Below are positions 1 through 5,672 of a DNA stretch of 12,605 bases, piece after piece. Each line of letters starts with the position of its first letter. Within the stretch, counting starts at the first letter, position 1. Made by a program: the position numbers and the translations under genes. The stretch spans positions 1 through 12,605 of the forward strand of contig CAIJTL010000975.1 of NCBI GenBank assembly GCA_903823545.1. Direction: 5' to 3'. Below the pieces are notes generated by a model that saw only the letters and a program-made list of their open reading frames with translations, was not told the DNA's origin and searched no databases. This DNA comes from an uncultured Planctomycetaceae bacterium. Its GTDB lineage: Bacteria; Planctomycetota; Planctomycetia; Planctomycetales; Planctomycetaceae.

Positions 1-58
1 AACAACAAAACAAATTTCAGTCCCACTTTCTCTGTTGGTTTTCTCGGACAGAACATTC

Positions 59-583
59 ATGGATAGTTCAGACCTGCAAGTAGCTCCCTCAACCGATTTG
101 GCTGCGGAACTGACTCTCGGACAAGGTGGCGTTCCTGTCGCTGTAGAGGAAGTAAAGCCTCGACTGCCGCAAATGCTTCGTGGCAAGATCGACAAGCATG
201 GCAATGCTCTCGGTACTGGCCGCCGTAAGACCGCTGTCGCTCGCGTTCGCGTGAAGGACGGAACCGGTCAAATCACCATCAATGGTCGCCCGTTGTATGA
301 ATATTGCGTGACCGACCGTGATCGCAACTCGGTCTTGGCACCACTCAAAGCAACCGAGATGCTCGGCAAAGTGGACGTTATCGCCAAAGCACAGGGTGGT
401 GGTCCAACCGGCCAAGCAGAAGCAGTCATGCTGGGTGTCGCTCGTGCTTTGCAAGCGAAGAACCCGCTGCTGCACGGTGCTCTGGCTGATGGCGGTTATC
501 TGACTCGCGACAGCCGCATGGTTGAACGCAAGAAGTACGGCTTCAAGAAAGCCCGCAAGAGCTTCCAGTTCTCGAAGCGTTGA
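59..583 (+). CDS. rpsI: 30S ribosomal protein S9 (uS9)
   Basis: Small-subunit ribosomal protein whose C-terminal tail reaches the P-site region of the ribosome. The conserved S9 body starts near residue 50 with GTGRRKTAVARV, continues through a Gly-rich QGGGPTGQAEA segment, and ends in the diagnostic basic tail KKARKSFQFSKR. The protein is 174 residues from the ATG at 59, against about 130 for typical bacterial S9. The surplus is a roughly 50-residue N-terminal extension rich in acidic residues, Ala and Val, with no relation to the S9 fold. A TTG eight codons upstream (position 35) is also in frame; I prefer the ATG, although neither has a strong Shine-Dalgarno sequence. rplM usually precedes rpsI and would lie just outside the window. 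Transcription should stop at the hairpin at 620-660. Identity is essentially certain; only the start is open. Confidence 0.97.
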   Translation: MDSSDLQVAPSTDLAAELTLGQGGVPVAVEEVKPRLPQMLRGKIDKHGNALGTGRRKTAVARVRVKDGTGQITINGRPLYEYCVTDRDRNSVLAPLKATEMLGKVDVIAKAQGGGPTGQAEAVMLGVARALQAKNPLLHGALADGGYLTRDSRMVERKKYGFKKARKSFQFSKR

Positions 584-619
584 TCGCTTTTGGGTTTGCT
601 TACAGTGCCTGTAAATTTC

Positions 620-660
620 ATTCGCCCCGTTGGGTTCAACCCCACGGGGCGAATTTGTTT
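620..660 (+). terminator. Rho-independent terminator after rpsI
   Basis: A perfect 11-bp inverted repeat (620-630 with 644-654, arm ATTCGCCCCGT) continues inward past one mismatch into GGG/CCC around a TTCAA loop. A T-rich tail, TTTGTTT, follows at once. It lies 36 bases after the rpsI stop codon. The tail is interrupted by one G, so some read-through into mgtE is possible. Confidence 0.85.
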
Positions 661-698
661 GAGCTACGAAAGAATTCGACCGGTGTGCGGGGCGATTT

Positions 699-2039
699 AT
701 GTTCGGACAATTGTTGCTTCCCGAACTTCGCGAGTTGATTCAACTCAACGATCAAGCCGGGATGCGCGAATTCTTGGAGGCCATTCACCCGGCGGCTTCC
801 GCAGAAGTCCTTGAGCATGTCACGCCCCCCGAAGCCTGGACGGTGCTTGCAAATACCCCATTTGAACGTCAAGCGGAAGTCTTTGGCTATTTTCATCCGT
901 CATTGCAAATGACGCTCGTTGAAAACGTTGATCGCGGACATCTCTCGAAACTGATCGAGACGATGGCCCATGACGATCGCGCAGACTTGCTCGAACGAAT
1001 GGACCCGGAGCACGTCGAGGCATTGCTCCCCTTGATGGCTCAAGCGGAACGAAATGACATACGCCGCTTGCTTTCGTACCCGGATGGCAGTGCCGGTTCG
1101 ATCATGACAACCGACTACGCATCGCTTCCAGAAAACATCACTGTCAGCGAAGCGATCGAACAACTGCGCCGACAAGCCCCCGATCGCGAGACGATTTATT
1201 ACGTCTACATTCTCGAAGACGACCGCAAACTCGACGGATTTATCACACTTCGGCAACTCATTCTGGCAAAACCAAATGCATTGCTAGCAGACATCATGGA
1301 ACGCGATGTCTTCGCCGTGCGAGTCGACGATGATCAAGAGAAAGTCGCCCAAGAGATGGCGAAGTTCGACTTCTTGGCAATTCCGGTTGTCGACAATCAA
1401 AATCGACTCGTAGGAATCATCACACACGACGACGTCATTGACGTGTTGCAAGAAGAGGCGACTGAAGACGTTTACCGTGCGGGCGGTATGTCTCCTTTGG
1501 AAGACAGCTACTTAGACTCACCCCTGAAGACAATTGTCTGGAAGCGGGGTGTGTGGTTGGTCGGCCTGCTCGCCACGGGATTCGTTTCAGCAACGATGCT
1601 GAAGCACTTTCGACCGAATGCAGAGCAGATCGAGTGGATGATGGTGTTTCTGCCTCTCGTCCTCGCGAGCGGTGGAAATAGCGGTTCTCAGTCTGCCACG
1701 CTCGTCATTCGAGCGATCAATATGGAGACGTTGAGTCGACACGAAAGTCGAAAGCTTTTGTTTCGTGAAATCTTCATGGCCACGGCGCTTGGCACCGTCC
1801 TGATGACCGAAGCGTTTTTGCTAGCCATGTTCCTCGAACATCCGTCAAAAGCGATGGTCGTTGGCCTCACTGTATTCATGCTAGTTTGGATGGGCGCAGT
1901 TGCCGGAGCACTATTGCCACTGCTCTTCAAACGCTTGGGCATGGACCCAGCCATGATGTCAAACCCATTGATCGCAGCAATTGTCGATATCACAGGGGGC
2001 GTGATTTATTTCAGCGTCGCGCGGATGATCATTCAGTAA
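699..2039 (+). CDS. mgtE: Magnesium transporter MgtE
   Basis: Inner-membrane Mg2+ channel/transporter gated by cytosolic Mg2+. The 446 residues match the usual family length and domain order: an acidic helical N domain (about 1-125), a CBS pair (about 130-190 and 195-255, the second with the typical IPVVD...LVGIITHDDV pattern), a connecting plug helix, and a five-helix membrane domain from about 280. Two family signatures are intact: GGNSGSQS at 325-332 and, near the C terminus, DPAMMSNPLIAAIVD, whose last Asp (D430) corresponds to the Mg2+-coordinating pore Asp of Thermus thermophilus MgtE. The ATG lies only 39 bases after the rpsI terminator. The Shine-Dalgarno is weak (a G-rich GCGGGGCG), and no sigma-70-like promoter is evident in the short gap. 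No M-box-type leader fits in this space. Function is secure by family; regulation is not visible. Confidence 0.95.
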   Translation: MFGQLLLPELRELIQLNDQAGMREFLEAIHPAASAEVLEHVTPPEAWTVLANTPFERQAEVFGYFHPSLQMTLVENVDRGHLSKLIETMAHDDRADLLERMDPEHVEALLPLMAQAERNDIRRLLSYPDGSAGSIMTTDYASLPENITVSEAIEQLRRQAPDRETIYYVYILEDDRKLDGFITLRQLILAKPNALLADIMERDVFAVRVDDDQEKVAQEMAKFDFLAIPVVDNQNRLVGIITHDDVIDVLQEEATEDVYRAGGMSPLEDSYLDSPLKTIVWKRGVWLVGLLATGFVSATMLKHFRPNAEQIEWMMVFLPLVLASGGNSGSQSATLVIRAINMETLSRHESRKLLFREIFMATALGTVLMTEAFLLAMFLEHPSKAMVVGLTVFMLVWMGAVAGALLPLLFKRLGMDPAMMSNPLIAAIVDITGGVIYFSVARMIIQ

Positions 2040-2086
2040 ATCGCTGAATCACGAGTTCTCTGACAGCACCACCAAGGCGTCTGCCG

Positions 2087-2467
2087 ATGCGACTAACAAT
2101 TGAGGACCTTCAGGATTCAATTGTGCGTTTCACAACCAATTTTGGAACGGCTGTCGCCAAGTGGAATGGACCGCTGATTGGTCGTGGCTCAACGGTTGAT
2201 GTTGAACTCGACATTGATCGCGTACTCGATGATTCTGTCGTCCAGATCTTGGACGATCCAGAACCGCCACAGATCAGTGGCGACGAAACCAATGTGACAA
2301 TCACCGCGACCGTCGAGCACATTTGGGATGACTGGGTGATATTCCTGCGACTCGCCGACTCATGCACGATCATGGTCGAAAGTGTCGCGGGAGCGTGTGC
2401 CGTTGGGCAATGTGTCCGAATCCGAATTCCACCGGAAATGTTTTCCGTAACACCTTATGGCTACTAA
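2087..2467 (+). CDS. Uncharacterised 126-residue soluble protein
   Basis: I do not recognise this protein. It starts 47 bases after mgtE on the same strand, behind a usable Shine-Dalgarno AAGG (2074-2077, nine bases from the ATG), so it may be co-transcribed with mgtE. It has no signal peptide or membrane segment and is acidic in the middle (an Asp/Glu-rich stretch around residues 38-66). Alternating hydrophobic and polar residues throughout suggest an all-beta fold. The C-terminal part, where VGQCVRIRIPPEMFSV follows a strand-rich segment, faintly resembles the closing strands of small OB- or TOBE-type barrels, but this is only an impression. Three Cys (in DSCTIM, GACAV and GQCV) are not arranged as an obvious metal site. 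The reading frame is convincing because of its ribosome binding site, position and length; the function is unknown. Confidence 0.75.
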   Translation: MRLTIEDLQDSIVRFTTNFGTAVAKWNGPLIGRGSTVDVELDIDRVLDDSVVQILDDPEPPQISGDETNVTITATVEHIWDDWVIFLRLADSCTIMVESVAGACAVGQCVRIRIPPEMFSVTPYGY

Positions 2468-2517
2468 GTGGAGCCACAAAGATCGCGCAAATAAAGCGAG
2501 CGCCGGGACGGAATTGA

Positions 2518-3078
2518 TCATTGATCATTTGGGACAAATTCATAGACCTCAGCACGCTCAAGCGGAACACCATTGCGGTCTTTGTTGGAGAGGATTGGCT
2601 CGTCTGTAATTGGCCATTCGATGCCAATCTGGGGATCGTTCCAAAGCAGCGAGCGTTCATGTTCTGGGAAGTAATAGTCCGTGCATTTGTAGCTGAAGTC
2701 GGCACTCTCGCTCAGCACGCAAAAGCCATGAGCGCAGCCTGGTGGCACGAACAATTGGCGACAGTTTTCGTCGCTCAATTCAAAGCCTAGCCAGCGACCA
2801 AATGCAGGCGACGTCTTGCGCAGGTCAACGACGACATCGAACACTTTGCCGCTGAGAACTTGGACCAGCTTCCCTTGAGGGTGCTGCAGTTGGTAGTGCA
2901 GACCCCGCAGAATCCCTTTTGATGACCGCGAATAGTTGTCTTGAACGAAGTCGGCAGTCAGACCTGCCTCTCGATATCGTTGTCTCTGAAAGGTTTCCAA
3001 AAAGAAACCGCGTGGGTCTCGAAACACTTTCGGCTGAATCAACAAAAGGCCGGGAATGGCAGTAGTTTCAACGTTCAT
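2518..3078 (-). CDS. rfbC: dTDP-4-dehydrorhamnose 3,5-epimerase
   Basis: Cupin-fold epimerase (RmlC/RfbC) converting dTDP-4-dehydro-6-deoxyglucose to dTDP-4-dehydrorhamnose, the third step of dTDP-rhamnose synthesis for surface polysaccharide. The 186 residues match the family. Visible signatures are DPRGFFLETF (21-30), QDNYSRS, GILRGLHYQ with the catalytic His at 61, GKLVQVLSGKVFDVVVDLR, PPGCAHGF (113-119), the aromatic YKCTDYYFPEHE block with conserved Tyr, and SNKDRNG, where D167 pairs with the catalytic His. I use the ATG at 3078; a TTG four codons upstream would give 190 residues. Neither has a clear Shine-Dalgarno. The gene follows the Trm112-like gene by 15 bases, so translation may be coupled. 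The usual partners rfbA, rfbB and rfbD are not in the window, so this is a detached member of the pathway. Confidence 0.93.
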   Translation of the reverse strand: MNVETTAIPGLLLIQPKVFRDPRGFFLETFQRQRYREAGLTADFVQDNYSRSSKGILRGLHYQLQHPQGKLVQVLSGKVFDVVVDLRKTSPAFGRWLGFELSDENCRQLFVPPGCAHGFCVLSESADFSYKCTDYYFPEHERSLLWNDPQIGIEWPITDEPILSNKDRNGVPLERAEVYEFVPNDQ

Positions 3079-3093
3079 AGTTCGCGACAACAG

Positions 3094-3315
3094 TTAAGAA
3101 GCAATGGAAGCTTGATTCGCCACGAGCGCCGACCATTCGTCGGGCGACAACGTCTGGGCGTCATCGGCAAGCATGACGGGAATATCATCTTTCACCAGGA
3201 ATTTGCGGCGACATTCTGCCGACCGACAGACAACACTTTGTTTGTCGATGAAGAGATTCGAGCGACAAGAAGGACAGACAAGAATCTGCACGTACTGAGA
3301 AAGGTCAATCGTCAT
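3094..3315 (-). CDS. Trm112-like small zinc protein
   Basis: A 73-residue protein of the Trm112/UPF0434 (YcaR-like) type: a small zinc-ribbon-like fold that in eukaryotes and archaea activates methyltransferases and in bacteria has no settled role. Four Cys at 14, 17, 30 and 35 (CPSC ... C-x4-C) make a plausible Zn2+ site. The family hallmark DDIPVML follows at 43-49. I take the ATG at 3315 (MTIDLSQYVQILVCP). A longer frame from 3366 adds 17 residues rich in hydrophobics, but its ATG has no spaced ribosome binding site and such an extension is not typical of the family. It is the first gene of a two-gene unit with rfbC, 15 bases away. The 112 bases separating it from the upstream isomerase gene show no clear promoter or terminator. 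Confidence 0.85.
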   Translation of the reverse strand: MTIDLSQYVQILVCPSCRSNLFIDKQSVVCRSAECRRKFLVKDDIPVMLADDAQTLSPDEWSALVANQASIAS

Positions 3316-3427
3316 GGTTATCCAGGAAGCCAAGATGTGAGCGATCAAAACTACGATGCAAGGCATTCCAGCCTGACACTAACTACCAAACTCTGCATCA
3401 AGTCGATCTGAAATCGATAGGCAGAAA

Positions 3428-4447
3428 TTAGAAGCCGCGAAGGGCGCGAATATCGTCGAATGAGCGAAGCTGATAACCAATTTGGACGTAGTCCAATAAC
3501 CGGCAAAGCGAACGCACGGCGACACCCAATCCGTCGGGACCGCTGAATCCACCGAACTGTCCGCCACCTTTAAGATGTGGTTCTACCTCCAAATAGAAGC
3601 CAGTGGCGCCGAGCGCTTTAATCCGCTTTTCGAGCTTCGGAAGATGCTCGCGCAGGTCTTTCAGCACGAGATCATGCCCGCCGTCACCTCGGTCACATGG
3701 TACGAAGTTTTTCAGACGCTCTTCGTCCACCGCGCCAGTCCAAGTCAGATTTGATTCGATCTTATAATCCTTGATGTGCATCCAACCGAGGTAATCTCGC
3801 ATTTCGAGATACTCTTGGTAGCACTGAATTGCGTTCTTATTCTGACAAGCGACGTTGCCACCGTCGAAGATCAGTAGCATGTTTTTACGTTTTACGGCCC
3901 GAGCCAACTTGGCCATCATCGCGCCAGAATCGCCCATCAAGTTCGGCTCAATTTCCAAGCCGTAAACAAGCCCTTCTTTGCCGCAGATGTCGGCAATCTG
4001 GCCGATCTGATCAACTGCTTGTTGAAAGTGTGCGAGCGGGTCGTCACCGCGCGGAGGATAAAACGAGAAACCACGAATCAACTTTGTGTCTAACGCTTGA
4101 GCGGCGTTGATTGTCGCAGCGACTTCCGTCTTGAGGTATTCCTTGAACGGTACGAACTTGTTGTGCGAACCATCCTCTTTGTCCTTCAACTTCACCTTGC
4201 CGATACGCGAACCGATGCTGGTGACTCGGACGCCGTATTCGACGTGTAGTTTGGCAAGCGTTTGATACTCAGACTTAGTAAGCGTGACAACGTGCTTCAC
4301 CTCGCCTGTGGAGTTCACGTCAATGAATCGCGGGCTGTATTGCTTTAGGCCCACCGCAGCCAGAGCAGATAGCTGTTCGAGAGCTGTTTTGCGATTCGCA
4401 GCTTCGTCGGCAAAAGCACTGAGGACGACATGCGGAAGCGAGGACAT
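3428..4447 (-). CDS. Sugar phosphate isomerase/epimerase-type TIM barrel protein
   Basis: A 339-residue member of the xylose-isomerase-like (AP endonuclease family 2) TIM-barrel superfamily, often annotated sugar phosphate isomerase/epimerase. The start TSIGS-x-IGK region and four acidic/His motifs fit a divalent-metal site: E165 in LEIEPN, D195 in IFDGGN, H224 in WMHIKDYK and E287 in YLEVEPH. The order and spacing match the Glu-Asp-His-Glu quartet of tagatose epimerase/IolE-type enzymes. The position three after the Asp is Asn (198) where those enzymes often have a substrate-contacting His, so the substrate cannot be assumed. There is no signal peptide, so the protein is probably cytoplasmic. 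An in-frame ATG four codons upstream (4459) overlaps the sequence I read as the Shine-Dalgarno, so I choose 4447. It lies between a hairpin on its upstream side and the Trm112-like gene downstream. Confidence 0.88.
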   Translation of the reverse strand: MSSLPHVVLSAFADEAANRKTALEQLSALAAVGLKQYSPRFIDVNSTGEVKHVVTLTKSEYQTLAKLHVEYGVRVTSIGSRIGKVKLKDKEDGSHNKFVPFKEYLKTEVAATINAAQALDTKLIRGFSFYPPRGDDPLAHFQQAVDQIGQIADICGKEGLVYGLEIEPNLMGDSGAMMAKLARAVKRKNMLLIFDGGNVACQNKNAIQCYQEYLEMRDYLGWMHIKDYKIESNLTWTGAVDEERLKNFVPCDRGDGGHDLVLKDLREHLPKLEKRIKALGATGFYLEVEPHLKGGGQFGGFSGPDGLGVAVRSLCRLLDYVQIGYQLRSFDDIRALRGF

Positions 4448-4453
4448 CAGAAA

Positions 4454-4457
4454 CTCC
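4454..4457 (-). promoter_or_regulatory. Ribosome binding site that sets the isomerase start
   Basis: On the minus strand GGAG stands six bases before the ATG at 4447. The same GGAG begins inside the upstream in-frame ATG (ATGGAG at 4459), which itself has no spaced Shine-Dalgarno. This supports the shorter protein. Confidence 0.7.
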
Positions 4458-4479
4458 ATAAAGTGAAAATCAGCAAGGC

Positions 4480-4503
4480 GAGCCGGAGGACCAACTCCGG
4501 CTC
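4480..4503 (-). terminator. Perfect 9-bp hairpin between two minus-strand genes
   Basis: GAGCCGGAG (4480-4488) and CTCCGGCTC (4495-4503) form a perfect GC-rich stem around a six-base loop. It sits 28 bases past the cupredoxin-like gene's stop and before the isomerase start. On the minus strand it is followed by GCCTTGCTGATTTTC, so a short T run comes about ten bases after the stem rather than directly. That makes it an imperfect intrinsic terminator; it may equally be an mRNA-stabilising hairpin or one copy of a dispersed intergenic repeat. Confidence 0.5.
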
Positions 4504-4531
4504 ACCCAAATGAACCCATCTGCGATTCAGC

Positions 4532-5296
4532 CTACTTCGATTCGGTGAACTTCTTCGCGGCAACCTTGATCTGTCCGATGTCGTTGCTCCCCTTCTTGAT
4601 CGTCAGTTTGACGCTCTTTTCGACGTAACCAACCTTGCTGTGCCAGTAACGGAATTCCAATTCGCCGGCCGGTAGTTTTTCGATTTTGAACTTACCATCC
4701 TTGTCGGAAACCACGGCGTAAGGATGGTCGATGATCAAGCAATAGGCGGTCATCCACGGATGAATGTCGCACTTCACTTCCGTCGGCAGTGTTTCAGCAA
4801 CGGTCAACTTAACCGGGATTCCCTTTTGCTCGTTGGGTGTGATCGTGAAATTGATGGGCTGATTCTTGATCGGAGCCGTACGAGTGTTGTGGTTGAAACC
4901 GTCCATCGACTTGATGAGCAGGGTTTGATCCGTTCGAGCCACGAGTGCATGGGGCATAAACATGCAATTCTTCTGGTCAAGCACGACCTCTTTGTCCTTG
5001 GACGCCTTCAAGTCGGGATGCACTTTCGGTTTTTTCGTCGCTGGGATGTAAACGAAGATGTCGGCAATCCCTTTGTTGTCCTTGTTGATTCTGAGCTTGT
5101 CGCTCGCGATTGGATCACCACAAGTCGGCTCCTTTTTATTCGCGAGCATCTCGACCGGCGGAATGTCCCCGTCGATCACGAACTGACCAATCAGATCTCC
5201 ATAGTCTTCTGCTTGTGCGGCTGTTGAAAAAGCGATCGCCAGACCGAACAAGCCGGTAGCGATAGCAAAACGACCAAACAATCGAGTGGCTTTCAT
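4532..5296 (-). CDS. Secreted cupredoxin-like protein with C-terminal beta domain
   Basis: A 254-residue exported protein of the plastocyanin/methylamine-utilisation-like type. A signal peptide is clear: MKATR, a hydrophobic core, then AQA before E30 as the likely cleavage site. A first beta domain carries C59 and C111. The cupredoxin-like part includes NCMFMPH (C111, H116), DGFNHN (H136) and KCDIHPWM (C176, H179, M182). H136-C176-H179-M182 is the order of type 1 copper ligands, although Cys-x2-His-x2-Met is tighter than plastocyanin's Cys-x2-His-x4-Met. From about 188 a carboxypeptidase-regulatory-like module (DKDGKFKIEKLPAGE...WH) ends the protein. Expected site is the periplasm or outside; a role in copper binding or electron transfer is inferred. 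The ATG follows GAGG (5304-5307) by seven bases. It appears monocistronic, between the hairpin at 4480-4503 and a non-coding stretch. Confidence 0.82.
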   Translation of the reverse strand: MKATRLFGRFAIATGLFGLAIAFSTAAQAEDYGDLIGQFVIDGDIPPVEMLANKKEPTCGDPIASDKLRINKDNKGIADIFVYIPATKKPKVHPDLKASKDKEVVLDQKNCMFMPHALVARTDQTLLIKSMDGFNHNTRTAPIKNQPINFTITPNEQKGIPVKLTVAETLPTEVKCDIHPWMTAYCLIIDHPYAVVSDKDGKFKIEKLPAGELEFRYWHSKVGYVEKSVKLTIKKGSNDIGQIKVAAKKFTESK

Positions 5297-5490
5297 TTCT
5301 GAACCTCATGAAGTGAGAGTAAATGGGAAGGCATTGGTAGGCGCTGCGCAATTTGCCGAAGCTCGGTTCCCCGGACGCTTCGACGGTGCGCAACCACAAA
5401 TTAACGAAGCGAATCGCTGAGTGCGACTGTGAATCGGGCTATCGCCAAAGCTGACGACTTTTGGCCGCGACGAGAGATCTCGCCAGACTA
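5297..5490. other. Non-coding stretch upstream of the cupredoxin-like gene
   Basis: Apart from the ribosome binding site at 5304-5307 I see no gene, no convincing -35/-10 pair and no stable hairpin with a T tract. The promoter of the cupredoxin-like gene should lie here but cannot be pointed to; it may depend on an alternative sigma factor. Confidence 0.5.
5304..5307 (-). promoter_or_regulatory. Ribosome binding site of the cupredoxin-like gene
   Basis: GAGG on the minus strand, seven bases before the ATG at 5296. It fixes the start so that a complete signal peptide is read. Confidence 0.7.
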
Positions 5491-5672
5491 TCACACGGCG
5501 TAGGCCAAACGCTTCAGATGCATTATCGGCGTGCCAAATCGCTCATAAATCTTGCCGTCAAAAAACTGAAAAACAGCCGCAGTACATCCACAGTCCAAAG
5601 AAATGCGTAAGGCCACCTGATCGGTCGGTCGACGACTTTCGGTTTGGGATTCTCAGCCGGCGACTCACTTTT
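5491..5672 (-). pseudogene. Possible decayed or very small gene behind the FHA gene
   Basis: The minus strand directly after the FHA stop has a protein-like reading frame ending at 5491 with tandem in-frame stops (TGA TAG). As it stands it opens from a stop at 5653-5655 and has a possible GTG start at 5616, giving 41 residues that include LDCGCTAAVFQFFDGK and IYERFGTPIMHLKRLAYAV. Just upstream, in another frame, KSESPAENPKPKVVDRP also reads naturally. The two join into one frame if one more four-base unit is present in the short tandem repeat (GACCGACCGATC) near 5619-5630. A TTG overlapping the FHA stop becomes the start if one A is dropped from the AAAAA run near 5668-5672. So it could be a roughly 60-codon gene with two slippage-type lesions, sequencing errors, or chance. 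I recognise no family. Confidence is low. Confidence 0.3.

Noticed and set aside
631..650. GGGTTCAACCCC, reminiscent of a tRNA T arm
   Set aside because: It is the loop and inner stem of the rpsI terminator; no acceptor, D or anticodon arms surround it.
1688..1993. Minus-strand open frame inside mgtE
   Set aside because: It is the antisense shadow of the conserved MgtE membrane domain, as are similar frames inside rpsI, aroB and the transglutaminase gene.
2515..2527. Palindrome TGATCA-T-TGATCA between the convergent 126-residue gene and rfbC
   Set aside because: It is AT-rich, has no usable loop or T tract, and overlaps the rfbC stop; it is too short and weak to call a terminator or operator.
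5306..5494. A 62-codon minus-strand frame in the gap upstream of the cupredoxin-like gene
   Set aside because: No ribosome binding site and no protein-like pattern; it ends just before the cupredoxin-like start and is probably chance.
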